A stretch of 64,000 nt of DNA from Lachnospiraceae bacterium (GTDB lineage Bacteria > Bacillota > Clostridia > Lachnospirales > Lachnospiraceae), in the NCBI GenBank assembly GCA_017635395.1, contig JAGBLN010000041.1:1-64000 (forward strand), in the 5' to 3' direction. Below the pieces are notes generated by a model. It saw only the letters and a program-made list of their open reading frames with translations. It was not told where the DNA came from and searched no databases. Positions 9,809-18,854 of this stretch are shown piece by piece. Each line of letters begins with the position of its first letter. Position 1 is the stretch's first letter. Both the position numbers and the translations under genes were made by a program.

Positions 9809-11220
9809 CTCCGTACAAACCTTGCAATAAAGAAACCATCCATCAGGGGCATGTCTTCGGGAATTCCTGTAAGTAAGGTGGTAAAACCATCGACTGCGGT
9901 ATCAGTCTGAAGACACTCCGGAAGGTATGTCTCTATGCTGTCAGCCTTAAAATCACTGTGTGTCTCAAGGAAGTAGGTGCGGTTATCTTCGTTCTCTTCC
10001 TTAGTTACGGTACAGGTGGAGTAAAAAAGGGTTCCCCCGGGCTTTACATACGCAGCTGCCACATCAAGGATTTTTTTCTGAAGCGCCGCCAGCTCCTTTA
10101 TGTCCTCTTTTTTTAGTCTGTATTTGATATCAGGTTTTCGTCCTATGACGCCCAGGCCTGAGCATGGAAGGTCGCAGAGCACCACATCGCACTTTCCGTA
10201 CATCTTTTCATCAGGCTCAAGTGCATCCCTTACACCTACAGTTATATTTGAAAGGCAGAGTCTTTCCGCATTTTCCCTTATTCGCTCTGCCCTCGTTTCC
10301 GATATGTCATAAGCATATACATGACCGTCACCGACAAGTTCCGCCGCATAGCAGCTCTTTCCTCCGGGAGCCGCACACAGGTCTAAAACTGTGTCGCCAT
10401 TTTTTATTCCAGCACAGCGTACCGCAAGCATTGATGCCGTATCCTGAAGGGCAAGCTGTCCTTCAGAAAATCCCGGAACGCTGCGCATGCCTGAAATGTT
10501 TTCCAGGAAAAATGAATGACACTGATACGGATTTATAGATACAGAGGCACCGCTTTCTTCTATTTTTTTAATAAGTGTCTGCTCATCAGAAAGATTCCCG
10601 CGGTATCTCACAGTCACCGGACGGGTCTTGGCACATGATTCACATATAATAGCTGCCCTCTCTTCACCGAACCGTTCTGACAGGTATTCAATGATCCATT
10701 CCGGAACAGAATATTTCACAGAAAGAAAACGCTTTTGTTCACTCTTTTCATTCGGCCAGGGTATGTCGTTCTTTTGTCTTGATATGGTTCGGAGCACTCC
10801 GTTTACAAAACCTTTAAGTCCATAAAAGCCTTTTAATTCCGCAAGCTTTACGGCCTCGTCACATGCCGCCGCATCGGGTATGGAATCCATAAAAAGAATC
10901 TGGTCGCATCCCATCCTGATGATGTTGCGGATGACAGGTTTCATTTTTTTGACTTTCACTTTTGAGTAACAGTCTGTTACATAATCTAACAGCAGCCGCT
11001 TTTCTATGCAGTCTAACGAAAGCCTTCTTATAAAAGCCTTATCTGAAACAGGAAGATAATCGTATTTATCGAGAGCCGCCTTTATAACGTCTCCCTGCAG
11101 GAATTCCTTCTTTTCATTTTCCTCAACGCAAAGAAGGATCTCTAGAACAATCTTCCTGCTCTCAGAGACCTTTCCTGATTTCGGCTTATTTGTTTTTTTA
11201 TTTGAAAAGTTTTTTGACAT
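9805..11220 (-). CDS. rsmB: 16S rRNA cytosine-967 C5-methyltransferase RsmB
   Basis: 471 residues. The N-terminal NusB-like RNA-binding domain (about 25-150) is followed by a Rossmann methyltransferase domain with CAAPGGKS for SAM binding, DLPCSGLG and the catalytic YSTCTV cysteine. The first 20 residues are lysine-rich and probably disordered. The gene sits between a membrane zinc protease gene (four bases away) and rlmN (four-base overlap), the usual Firmicutes order. Confidence 0.94.
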   Translation of the reverse strand: MSKNFSNKKTNKPKSGKVSESRKIVLEILLCVEENEKKEFLQGDVIKAALDKYDYLPVSDKAFIRRLSLDCIEKRLLLDYVTDCYSKVKVKKMKPVIRNIIRMGCDQILFMDSIPDAAACDEAVKLAELKGFYGLKGFVNGVLRTISRQKNDIPWPNEKSEQKRFLSVKYSVPEWIIEYLSERFGEERAAIICESCAKTRPVTVRYRGNLSDEQTLIKKIEESGASVSINPYQCHSFFLENISGMRSVPGFSEGQLALQDTASMLAVRCAGIKNGDTVLDLCAAPGGKSCYAAELVGDGHVYAYDISETRAERIRENAERLCLSNITVGVRDALEPDEKMYGKCDVVLCDLPCSGLGVIGRKPDIKYRLKKEDIKELAALQKKILDVAAAYVKPGGTLFYSTCTVTKEENEDNRTYFLETHSDFKADSIETYLPECLQTDTAVDGFTTLLTGIPEDMPLMDGFFIARFVRR

Positions 11221-11224
11221 GGGA

Positions 11225-11959
11225 TCAGCGCCGCCTGCCCTTGATACTCATAAGCCTTAAAAGCTGTACTACAGCTATGGCTGCCGAAGCAAGATACGTC
11301 ATGCCCGCTGCCTTAAGTACTTTTATACAGTAAGGCTTTTCTTCAGGAAGCAGTATATTGTACTGCTGGGTAAGCTTAATCGCCCTTGCAGATGCGTCGA
11401 ATTCCACCGGCAGGGTCACCAGCTGAAAAAGGACTGCTGCCGCAAATAAGCCGATTCCTATATCTATCAGAAAATCAAACTGGCTTATGATAAGTCCGAT
11501 AACCACCAGGGGATAACCAAGTTTTGAGCCTATATTGGCTACGGGCAGGATTGCAGTCCTTATACTTAAAGGAACATAGCCTTCCTCATGCTGCAGGGCA
11601 TGTCCGCACTCATGAGCCGCCACTCCGATAGCGGCTACGGAAGTGCTCCCGTATACGCTTTCAGAAAGACAGACCTCCCTGCTCCTGGGATCATAGTGAT
11701 CGGTCAGTTCCCCGGGAACCTGACGGACCCTTACATCATTTATTCCGGCATACCTAAGCATTGCTGCCGCACAGTCAGCTCCGGTCATTCCGGACCTGCT
11801 GGCCATTTTCTGGTATTTCCTGAATGTGGATTTTACGCTGGACGATGCAATAAGGGATATGACCGTAACGATCATAAGCAATATAAAAAGAAAAAACGTC
11901 ACAGGACTTTCACCCAAATATCTGTCTGAATCATAATAATAACCGGCATATAGCAGCAT
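11225..11959 (-). CDS. Membrane zinc metallopeptidase, YugP-like
   Basis: 244 residues. One membrane segment lies near residues 15-40 and two or three more toward the C-terminus. The zinc-protease motif HECGHALQHEEGY, preceded by GVAA, is the HExxH site, and an EFDASARAI stretch may supply the third ligand. Proteins of this type (COG2738) are annotated as putative neutral zinc metallopeptidases; no substrate is established. It lies between fmt and rsmB in the translation/phospho-signalling operon. Confidence 0.88.
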   Translation of the reverse strand: MLLYAGYYYDSDRYLGESPVTFFLFILLMIVTVISLIASSSVKSTFRKYQKMASRSGMTGADCAAAMLRYAGINDVRVRQVPGELTDHYDPRSREVCLSESVYGSTSVAAIGVAAHECGHALQHEEGYVPLSIRTAILPVANIGSKLGYPLVVIGLIISQFDFLIDIGIGLFAAAVLFQLVTLPVEFDASARAIKLTQQYNILLPEEKPYCIKVLKAAGMTYLASAAIAVVQLLRLMSIKGRRR

Positions 11960-11987
11960 ATCTTACACCTCCGATTTATATCTCACA

Positions 11988-12920
11988 TTACCCCAGGCAT
12001 TCACCATTCTTTAAGGCATATCCCCGCAGAAAGCTGCCTGCATCCATCCTTTTCTTGCCCTCAAGCTGGAGTTCCTTTATTTCAAGGGCCCCGTCACCGC
12101 ATTTTACAAACATGCGTGAATCCGTAACGGTAATTTCTCCTGACGCTTTTCCCTTATCATCTGCCGCATCCACAACATCCACACGCCAGATCTTAAGATT
12201 CTTTCCATCAAGGAAAGTAAATGTCCCCGGCCATGGTGTGCATCCCCTTACGAGATTCTTTATGACAGATGCACTCTTGGACCAGTCTATCTGGCCGTCG
12301 CTTTTCTTAAGCATGGGCACATGGGTACTTTCAGCCTCATTCTGCGGCGTAGGATTAACGGCTCCGCTTTCAATGAGAGGAAGCGCCTCTACTATAAGTT
12401 CAGCCCCCAGGCCGGCCAGCCTGTCGAAAAGCTCGCCGCCAGTCTCTTCATCTCCGATGGCAGTCCTGCGGCACATAAGGATATCACCGGTATCAATGCC
12501 CTCATCCATCTGCATTATAGTGACGCCGGTTTCCTTTTCACCATCTATAATAACCCGCTGTATCGGAGCCGCGCCCCTGTACTTCGGAAGGATCGATGCA
12601 TGTATGTTTACGCAGCCGTATTTGGGATATTCAAGAATCTCCTTTGTAAGGATCTGCCCGAAAGCCGCCACCACATATATATCTGCCGGATATTTTTTAA
12701 GTTCTGCTACAGCCTCCGGCTCCCTTATCTTTTTAGGCTGAAAAACACTCAGGCCGTGCGCCAGCGCGCATTCCTTGACAGGACAGGGAACCAGCTTGTC
12801 GCTCCTGCCCTTTGGTTTGTCCGGCTGTGTCACAACGCAGGTCACTTCATGCCCTGCCTTTATTATGCTCTCAAGTGCCCCCACTGCAAAATCAGGGGTT
12901 CCCATAAATACAATCTTCAT
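11988..12920 (-). CDS. fmt: Methionyl-tRNA formyltransferase
   Basis: 310 residues. The enzyme formylates initiator Met-tRNA using 10-formyltetrahydrofolate. The formyltransferase core has FMGTPDFAV at the start, VVTQPDKPKGR, the catalytic HASILPKYRGAAPIQ and the following GETETGVT-like segment (EKETGVTIMQMDEGIDTGDIL). The C-terminal tRNA-binding OB domain is present. It follows def on the same strand, separated by 83 bases; the two act at opposite ends of the N-formylmethionine cycle. Confidence 0.96.
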   Translation of the reverse strand: MKIVFMGTPDFAVGALESIIKAGHEVTCVVTQPDKPKGRSDKLVPCPVKECALAHGLSVFQPKKIREPEAVAELKKYPADIYVVAAFGQILTKEILEYPKYGCVNIHASILPKYRGAAPIQRVIIDGEKETGVTIMQMDEGIDTGDILMCRRTAIGDEETGGELFDRLAGLGAELIVEALPLIESGAVNPTPQNEAESTHVPMLKKSDGQIDWSKSASVIKNLVRGCTPWPGTFTFLDGKNLKIWRVDVVDAADDKGKASGEITVTDSRMFVKCGDGALEIKELQLEGKKRMDAGSFLRGYALKNGECLG

Positions 12921-13003
12921 GCTTCCTCTTTTCTGTCTCTTTCATCTTCTCCCAAATGAAGCTTATTTCACACGTGATCCCTAGCCCCCGTCAGGATCAC
13001 TGT

Positions 13004-13486
13004 TTACTCATCATCATCCGATGCAGTATCCAGAAGGTCGCCTTCTACCAGTTCCACATAAAGCTTTCCGTCTAAGTGGTCAAGCTCATGGCATATAGCC
13101 CTCGCAAGGAGTTCAGTGCCTTCCACCTCTATTTCATTCATATCACGGTCCAGAGCCCTGCATATGACATGATTCGGCCTTGTGACCGTGCCCGTCTTTC
13201 CGGGAACAGAAAGGCAGCCCTCATATCCGGTCTGTACGCCGTCTTTTTCAACAATGACAGGATTAATGAGGCATAAAGGCTCGCTTTCTTCTGAACCCAC
13301 ATCAATTACCACTATGCGCTTTAACACACCTACCTGTGGTGCCGCCAGTCCTACGCCGTTAGCATCGTACATAGTCTCAAACATGTCATCAATAAGCTCT
13401 GAGATATGGGGCGTCATCTCCTTAACCGGCCTGCATTCCTTTGTGAGAACATCGTCCCCCATCTCCCTTATCTGTCTTACTGCCAT
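13004..13486 (-). CDS. def: Peptide deformylase
   Basis: 160 residues. It removes the formyl group from nascent proteins. All three family motifs are present: GVGLAAPQVG, EGCLSVPG with the metal-ligand cysteine, and HELDHLDG with the HExxH pair. The acidic tail is short. Its ribosome binding site, GAAAGGAGAAG, is preceded directly by a GCCGC...GCGGC hairpin (13500-13513) that also occurs before rplO and the trpX-like gene. Confidence 0.96.
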   Translation of the reverse strand: MAVRQIREMGDDVLTKECRPVKEMTPHISELIDDMFETMYDANGVGLAAPQVGVLKRIVVIDVGSEESEPLCLINPVIVEKDGVQTGYEGCLSVPGKTGTVTRPNHVICRALDRDMNEIEVEGTELLARAICHELDHLDGKLYVELVEGDLLDTASDDDE

Positions 13487-13499
13487 ACTTCTCCTTTCT

Positions 13500-13513
13500 G
13501 CCGCTTTAGCGGC
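13500..13513 (-). repeat. GC-rich hairpin directly before the def ribosome binding site
   Basis: GCCGC and GCGGC arms flank a four-base loop. In the minus-strand transcript the 3' arm runs straight into AGAAAGGAG, the def ribosome binding site. The same arrangement, including AGAAGGAGGAA, precedes the genes starting at 39072 and 58750. Confidence 0.5.
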
Positions 13514-13518
13514 TTCCT

Positions 13519-15831
13519 TTAAAACATTCCTACGGGGTCGAGGTCAAACTGCATCGATACATCCGGATCCCCCGGTGTCGCAAAATGCTTTTCCTTGGCC
13601 CGTTCAGCCATGTCCTTTAATCCCGTAAGTAAATTTACATCTTCATGCTTAAAATACAGTCCTACGCGATAAATGTCCTTTATTTTGCTGATAGCCGCCG
13701 GTGCGGGTCCTATTATCTGCAGTTCATTCTGGACCGCCGTATTTCCGCCTCCATTTTCCTGCGTCCCTGCATCAGCATCGCAGCCTGCATAAAATGTCCT
13801 TGCACTTTCTGCCATTTCCTGTGCCCTTGCCATGCAGTCCTCCTGTTTCTTCCCGAAAAACTGCATCACCATTATATGGCACACCGGGGGATAATCCGCC
13901 AGTTCCCTGTATGCTATCTCCTGCTCATAAAAGCCCTCATAATCATGGGCCGCCGCGCACTTAAGCGCAAAATGGTCAGGGTCATAGCTCTGTATGAAAA
14001 CCTCGCCCTTCCTGGCTCCCCTGCCGGCCCTTCCTGCCGCCTGGGCTATAAGCTCAAATGTGCGCTCCGCGGCATGGTAGTCAGCCGCGTGCAGGGACAT
14101 GTCCGCTGCCAACGCCCCTACCAGGGTCACGTTAGGAAAATCATGGCCCTTTACTATCATCTGGGTGCCTATGAGTATCTGTGCCTCACCGTTTGCAAAA
14201 GCCGAAAGTATCTTTTCGTAATCTTCCTTTTTCTTAGTAGTATCGGCATCCATTCTGAGTATCCCCACACCGGGATACATCTCTTTAAGTCCTTTTTCAA
14301 CAGCCTCGGTTCCAACCCTGAAGCCTGCAATGCTGCGCATGCCGCATTTCGGGCATACCGCAGGCATGCCTTCCGTATGTCCGCAGTAATGACACACAAG
14401 CCGGCCGTTTATATGCTGTGTCATCGACACATCGCAATGAGGACATTTTACTACATATCCGCAGGATCTGCACGATACAAAACCTGCAAACCCCCGCCGG
14501 TTAACAAAGAGCATGCTCTGCTCTCCGGCCGCATTCCTTTTTGAAATAGCATCCGCAAGCGTCCTTGACAGAAAGCTTTTGTTCCCGGCCTTCAGTTCGG
14601 CACGCATGTCCACTATATGGGACGAGGGAAGCCTTCCTTCCCCTGCGCGCGAGTCCATCTTAAATAAGGCATACTCGCCGTTTTTTGCTTTATAATAACT
14701 GTTAAGGGACGGCGTAGCCGATCCCATTATAAGAGCCGCTCCTTCCCTCTTTGCCAGGTATTCCGCTACCTCTACGGCATGGTATTTGGGCATTTTTTCA
14801 CTCTTGTAGCTGGTCTCATGCTCTTCGTCAATTATGATCATTCCCAAATGTTCAAACGGAGTGAAAAGCGCTGATCTGGGACCTATCATTATATCCAGCT
14901 GCCCTGCTGCCGCACGCTCATACTGGTCATAGCGTTCCCCGTCAGACAGCCTTGAATGGATGACGGATACCCTGTCTCCGAACCTTCCGTAAAAGCGCAT
15001 CAATGTCTGGAAAGTAAGGGCTATCTCCGGAATAAGCACAATGGCCTGCCTGCCGTTTTTTATAGTGCCCGCTATGAGTTCCATGTAGACTTCGGTCTTG
15101 CCGGAGCCTGTTACTCCCCGGATAAGACAGGGTCTTGGTCTGTCCGATGCAATTTCACTGCGGATTCCATTAACCACCTCTTTTTGCAGGTCGTTAAGCT
15201 CTACAATTCCCTTTGAATTCATGCCTGCCCCGATAAGGTCCGGCATTGGATTCCTGTATTCCCTGGTCTTTTCTATGCGGATGAATCCTTTTTTTTCAAG
15301 GGTCTTCAATACCGATGCGGACACTCCCAGCTTGTCCGTTATCATGGCCTGCGGGATTTCCTTTGCTTCAAGTAGGGCATTTAAAATCCGTATCCTTGAA
15401 ATATACCTTGCGGGATCCAGCTTCTTTATCTCAATCAGTATTTCATCCGGCGCGGCATTCCTGCACACCGTACTGTATTCAGCACTTTTAATCTTTTTCT
15501 TTACCGGCAGGACGGTCCGCAGGGCATTTATCATAGTAGAACCGTACCTGTTCTTTATCCAGGCTGCGGTCGTCAGTACCCTGCCCTTTGCGCTGACTGC
15601 AGTTTTATTTATGCTTATAATGCTCTTTATCCGTTCTACATCTATATTCGGGGTATCCGAAAAACCTATTACATAGCCCTTCCGCCTGCTGTCACCCTTA
15701 CCGAAAGGTATAGTGACTTCCATGCCTTCCTGAAGCTCCCCTGCCAGTTCCTCCGGCACGAGATACTGGAAAGCCCTGTCAAGCTTTTCAGTGGAAATAT
15801 CTATTATTATGTCAGCATACAGTCTGCCCAT
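13519..15831 (-). CDS. priA: Primosomal replication-restart helicase PriA
   Basis: 770 residues. PriA reloads the replisome at stalled forks. The N-terminal DNA-binding region is followed by a superfamily 2 helicase: Walker A in GVTGSGKTEVY, DEEH box in IIDEEHETSYK, and GSATPSLNSY. The zinc-binding insertion carries paired cysteines (CRSCGYVVKCPHCD, CHYCGH, CPKCG). The C-terminal helicase motifs include GTQMIVKGHDFPNVTLVG and QAAGRAGR. It lies between murE and def; priA-def-fmt order is standard for Firmicutes. Confidence 0.96.
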   Translation of the reverse strand: MGRLYADIIIDISTEKLDRAFQYLVPEELAGELQEGMEVTIPFGKGDSRRKGYVIGFSDTPNIDVERIKSIISINKTAVSAKGRVLTTAAWIKNRYGSTMINALRTVLPVKKKIKSAEYSTVCRNAAPDEILIEIKKLDPARYISRIRILNALLEAKEIPQAMITDKLGVSASVLKTLEKKGFIRIEKTREYRNPMPDLIGAGMNSKGIVELNDLQKEVVNGIRSEIASDRPRPCLIRGVTGSGKTEVYMELIAGTIKNGRQAIVLIPEIALTFQTLMRFYGRFGDRVSVIHSRLSDGERYDQYERAAAGQLDIMIGPRSALFTPFEHLGMIIIDEEHETSYKSEKMPKYHAVEVAEYLAKREGAALIMGSATPSLNSYYKAKNGEYALFKMDSRAGEGRLPSSHIVDMRAELKAGNKSFLSRTLADAISKRNAAGEQSMLFVNRRGFAGFVSCRSCGYVVKCPHCDVSMTQHINGRLVCHYCGHTEGMPAVCPKCGMRSIAGFRVGTEAVEKGLKEMYPGVGILRMDADTTKKKEDYEKILSAFANGEAQILIGTQMIVKGHDFPNVTLVGALAADMSLHAADYHAAERTFELIAQAAGRAGRGARKGEVFIQSYDPDHFALKCAAAHDYEGFYEQEIAYRELADYPPVCHIMVMQFFGKKQEDCMARAQEMAESARTFYAGCDADAGTQENGGGNTAVQNELQIIGPAPAAISKIKDIYRVGLYFKHEDVNLLTGLKDMAERAKEKHFATPGDPDVSMQFDLDPVGMF

Positions 15832-15904
15832 TCAGTCCTACAAAACCCCAAAATCCAGTATCAAAATCATGTACCAGCCTATGAACATTCACCTTACAGA
15901 ATGA

Positions 15905-17413
15905 TCACATGCCTCTCTCTGCAAGCACCTGGGCAACCAGCTCCCGTTCGTCCATATGGTGCTTCACGCCCTTTATCTCCTGATAGTCCTCGTGTCCCTT
16001 GCCCGCAAGCACTATTACATCTCCCGGCTTTGCATTGTCTATCGCATAGGCTATGGCATCCTTCCTGTCCGGAACGATCACATATTCACCGTCTGTTTTC
16101 TTTATGCCGGTCTCTATGTCAGCAATTATATCCAGAGGCTCCTCGTTTCTGGGATTGTCTGAGGTTATTATGGTAAGGTCTGAAAGTTTTCCTGAAACCT
16201 CGCCCATTTCAAAACGCCGCTCCCTTGACCTGTTCCCGCCGCATCCAAAAAGCGTCACCAGACGCCCAGGCTCATACTCATGCAGCGTCACCAAAAGCGA
16301 ATTAAGGGCCATTGCATTATGGGCATAGTCTATCATCAGGGTATAGTCATCCGAAACATTCAGCATTTCGATACGCCCTTTAACCTTTACATTTTTAAGC
16401 CCCTTGATTATGGCCTCATTGTCCACATTGAAATGAACACAGACCGCAATGGCTGTAAGGGCATTGTATACGGAAAAGCTGCCGGGCATATCGATAAAGG
16501 CATCCAGCTCAACCATGCCCATGGTCTTAAAACTTACTCCCAGCATGCCGCCTGCATTTACAAGCCCCGCATCATATGCAGTAAGATCATAGGACATGTC
16601 CGCCCCTGAATTGCTCCTGCCGAAGGTTTCCACGCTGCAGGTACAGCCTTCTGATATATTTTCAAAATAAGGGTCATCCGCATTGAATATGCCCACGCGG
16701 CAGGAAGAGAAAAGCTTCTTCTTGCAGCTTAAGTAGTCATCAAAATCCTTATGCTCATTAGGACCTATATGGTCCGGGCTTAAGTTTGTAAAAATGCCAT
16801 AGTCAAATGTAAAGCCTGCCACCCTGGACATCATAAGTCCCTGGGATGAAACTTCCATAACAACAGCCTTGCAGCCGTTACGGACCATCTCATCGAAATA
16901 TTCCTGTATGAGATATGACTCCGGGGTTGTATTCAGGGCCGGTATCACCCTTGCACCTGTGTTAATCTCTATGGTGCCTATAAGTCCTGTCTTAATGCCC
17001 GCATTCTCAAGAATCTCACGAACCAGGCAGGTAGATGTGGTCTTGCCCTTTGTACCGGTTATGCCGATGGTCTTAAGCTTTTCTGCCGGATGGCCAAACC
17101 AGGCTGCTGAAAGATAGCCCAAGGCCTTTCTTGTATCTTCCGTATATACCATTACGGTATTGCCTGTGGCAGCTCCGCTTTTAAAATCCTCTATGTATTC
17201 ATTGGAAACCTCGGCGATTACCGCCGCTGCGCCTTTTTCAATAGCTTCCCCAATCTTGCTATGTCCGTCAAAAGCGGCACCCTTTATGCAGACAAAGGCA
17301 CAGCCCTTCTCTATCTTTCTGGAATCATATACAAGAGCTGAAACCTCTGTTTCGTCATTTCCGGATACACTGCATTCTAACCCGTTTAAGAGTTCCTTAA
17401 GTGATCTGCCCAT
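15905..17413 (-). CDS. murE: UDP-MurNAc-tripeptide synthetase MurE
   Basis: 502 residues. It adds the third amino acid of the peptidoglycan stem peptide. Mur-ligase motifs are seen: GTKGKTTS for ATP binding, NTTPES, and EVSSQGL. The motif DNPRNEEP matches the DNPR signature of ligases that add meso-diaminopimelate, in contrast to lysine-adding forms. The ribosome binding site AAAGGAGAG precedes the ATG. The gene is upstream of priA by 73 bases and may open the operon that runs to rpe. Confidence 0.95.
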   Translation of the reverse strand: MGRSLKELLNGLECSVSGNDETEVSALVYDSRKIEKGCAFVCIKGAAFDGHSKIGEAIEKGAAAVIAEVSNEYIEDFKSGAATGNTVMVYTEDTRKALGYLSAAWFGHPAEKLKTIGITGTKGKTTSTCLVREILENAGIKTGLIGTIEINTGARVIPALNTTPESYLIQEYFDEMVRNGCKAVVMEVSSQGLMMSRVAGFTFDYGIFTNLSPDHIGPNEHKDFDDYLSCKKKLFSSCRVGIFNADDPYFENISEGCTCSVETFGRSNSGADMSYDLTAYDAGLVNAGGMLGVSFKTMGMVELDAFIDMPGSFSVYNALTAIAVCVHFNVDNEAIIKGLKNVKVKGRIEMLNVSDDYTLMIDYAHNAMALNSLLVTLHEYEPGRLVTLFGCGGNRSRERRFEMGEVSGKLSDLTIITSDNPRNEEPLDIIADIETGIKKTDGEYVIVPDRKDAIAYAIDNAKPGDVIVLAGKGHEDYQEIKGVKHHMDERELVAQVLAERGM

Positions 17414-17475
17414 AGGATATTACTCTCCTTTGCGTCTATTTAAGAAATCATATTGTATTTGGAAAACATAAGGAT

Positions 17476-17481
17476 ATTATA
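17476..17481 (-). promoter_or_regulatory. Possible -10 element for murE
   Basis: TATAAT on the minus strand, 63 bases before the murE start codon. No good -35 is seen at 16-18 bases upstream, where the U-run of a terminator lies. An intact -10 without a -35 is weak evidence. Confidence 0.35.
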
Positions 17482-17502
17482 CCACTTAGGATGATAGAAG
17501 AA

Positions 17503-17535
17503 ATAAAAAAGAAGCCGTCACTCTGTGACAGCTTC
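17503..17535 (-). terminator. Intrinsic terminator
   Basis: Bases 17511-17521 and 17525-17535 pair (GAAGCCGTCAC / GTGACAGCTTC, one mismatch) around a three-base loop, followed in the minus direction by TTTTTTATTTC. It ends transcripts coming from the acyltransferase-like gene or from the candidate small RNA, and insulates murE. Confidence 0.8.
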
Positions 17536-17576
17536 CTTTATGAGGGGGGAGATAGTAATGTTATTCACTATCTATG
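17503..17576 (-). ncRNA. Candidate small RNA with a C-rich seed and intrinsic terminator
   Basis: On the minus strand TATTAT (17581-17586) is followed by a compact structure: a 7-bp hairpin (17567-17573 with 17550-17556), an unpaired run of six C (17549-17544), and a terminator hairpin ending in six U. The total is about 70 bases. The single-stranded CUCCCCCCUC is complementary to G-rich Shine-Dalgarno sequences, the design seen in Firmicute C-rich sRNAs such as the RsaE/RoxS group. The -35 region is poor. It could also be the 3' UTR of the acyltransferase-like gene that ends at 17726. Confidence 0.4.
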
Positions 17577-17725
17577 GTGTATAATAACTCGCAAATATGT
17601 ACAATTTGTGAACAAACTGTAAACTGTTGTGTATTTTAATTGATACATTTCTGTTTTTTTTCTGTTTGGGTGCCTTTTGGGTACACTTTTAAACATGTTA
17701 TAAACAAGAAGTGTATATTTTTCTC

Positions 17726-18781
17726 TTAGTTGTTGTGTTTCTTTCCCAGAATTAACCTGATCCCCGGCAGCCTCAGCACAAGTATCCACACAATCTCTGC
17801 CGCTATAAGGACTATTGCTACGCTAAGCCTTGTAGCAAAATTATTGTCAAAAGCCCTGAAAATAATTTCTCCCACAAGAGTTGCCAGCCCTAAAGCCCCC
17901 AGATCCTTGAAGCTAACAAGCACTGCCGCCGCATTGTCGCCAAAGAAATTTAACGGGTACGCCTTCTCAATCCAGGCACAGATAAACCACATTCCCGCCG
18001 TAAGAAAAGCCGAGGCAAACAGGACCGGAACTGCATTCTTGAAATATAATTTCTGCCAGTCAACATCCATCTCCATCAGGATAGAAACAGCTATTCCCGC
18101 CGCCAGAAACAGGCCCCCCGGTATCCCCAGTCTCATCCTGCGTTCCTTGACCTTTGAACTGAATTCCGTACAAATGCTGCCGCAGCAGACAAAGAACAGG
18201 CCGTAAAGCGCCCTTAAAAAGACTATGGATACACGCGCCATGTAACCGCCCGCACCTGTCCCGCCTTCAACAACAAAATTATAGGGAAAAAGCTCAGTAA
18301 GCGAAATGATCACCGTAAAGGAAAGTGTCATGAGCGAAGTCATTATCATAAGGCTCCTTGCGAACATGAACCTGACCACCGCACAGTATACTATTACCGC
18401 AATAAAAGCAGTTGGAAATACCCACAGAATGGAAAGGCCATAAAAAGAAAGCGCATCAGTTATAAGCCCAGGCGCTGATTCGCCTGCACCATCCTTAGCC
18501 GTATTGAAAAAAGGCAGCAGCTTAATGATGATATATATAACAGAAAACGCCATATAAGGCACCATCAAACTAAATGCTGCTTTCTTTAATGTTGCCCCCA
18601 CATCTTTTACGCCGTCATCACAGAACAGTTCGACTCCTACAGAAGCAAACAGCATCGGGACAGCCGCAAGCTTAAAAATCTCATCAAGCCAAAAAGGAAG
18701 CATTCCAGTGGCAGATGCCACTATCATGATCAGCGCAACACCCCTATAAACCCCGTTACTTTCCCTGATCCTATCTTTCAA
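17726..18781 (-). CDS. Multispanning membrane protein, acyltransferase-3-like
   Basis: 351 residues with roughly ten hydrophobic segments. The opening RESNGVYRGVALIMIV and the overall pattern of helices resemble the acyltransferase-3 / fucose 4-O-acetylase group of membrane acetyltransferases. The catalytic histidine usually found in helix 1 (RxxAxxxVxxxH) is not visible: the matching position reads ASATGM. It could therefore be a non-catalytic relative. It lies 73 bases after recJ on the same strand and is followed by a terminator at 17503-17535. Function is not determined. Confidence 0.6.
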   Translation of the reverse strand: MKDRIRESNGVYRGVALIMIVASATGMLPFWLDEIFKLAAVPMLFASVGVELFCDDGVKDVGATLKKAAFSLMVPYMAFSVIYIIIKLLPFFNTAKDGAGESAPGLITDALSFYGLSILWVFPTAFIAVIVYCAVVRFMFARSLMIMTSLMTLSFTVIISLTELFPYNFVVEGGTGAGGYMARVSIVFLRALYGLFFVCCGSICTEFSSKVKERRMRLGIPGGLFLAAGIAVSILMEMDVDWQKLYFKNAVPVLFASAFLTAGMWFICAWIEKAYPLNFFGDNAAAVLVSFKDLGALGLATLVGEIIFRAFDNNFATRLSVAIVLIAAEIVWILVLRLPGIRLILGKKHNN

Positions 18782-18854
18782 AACACCCTCCGTAAAATCA
18801 ACTTTTTAATACAGACCGTCTCTTGTCCTGCACTCCCACAGTCTGCCTGAATCC

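Noticed and set aside
11225..11959. Zinc protease gene as a cell-division or stress HtpX protein
   Set aside because: It has HExxH in HECGH and the helix arrangement of the YugP group; HtpX has HELxH and a different N-terminus.
12055..12959. Two long plus-strand frames
   Set aside because: Both run antisense to fmt, which is complete and conserved.
13645..14544. A 299-codon open frame on the plus strand
   Set aside because: It lies entirely opposite priA, whose motifs are intact, and its translation shows no recognisable domain. It is a shadow frame.
17541..17585. Eight-codon plus-strand frame after a GAGGGGGGAG sequence
   Set aside because: The frame is too short and no promoter is seen; the G-run is better explained as the complement of a C-rich RNA segment.
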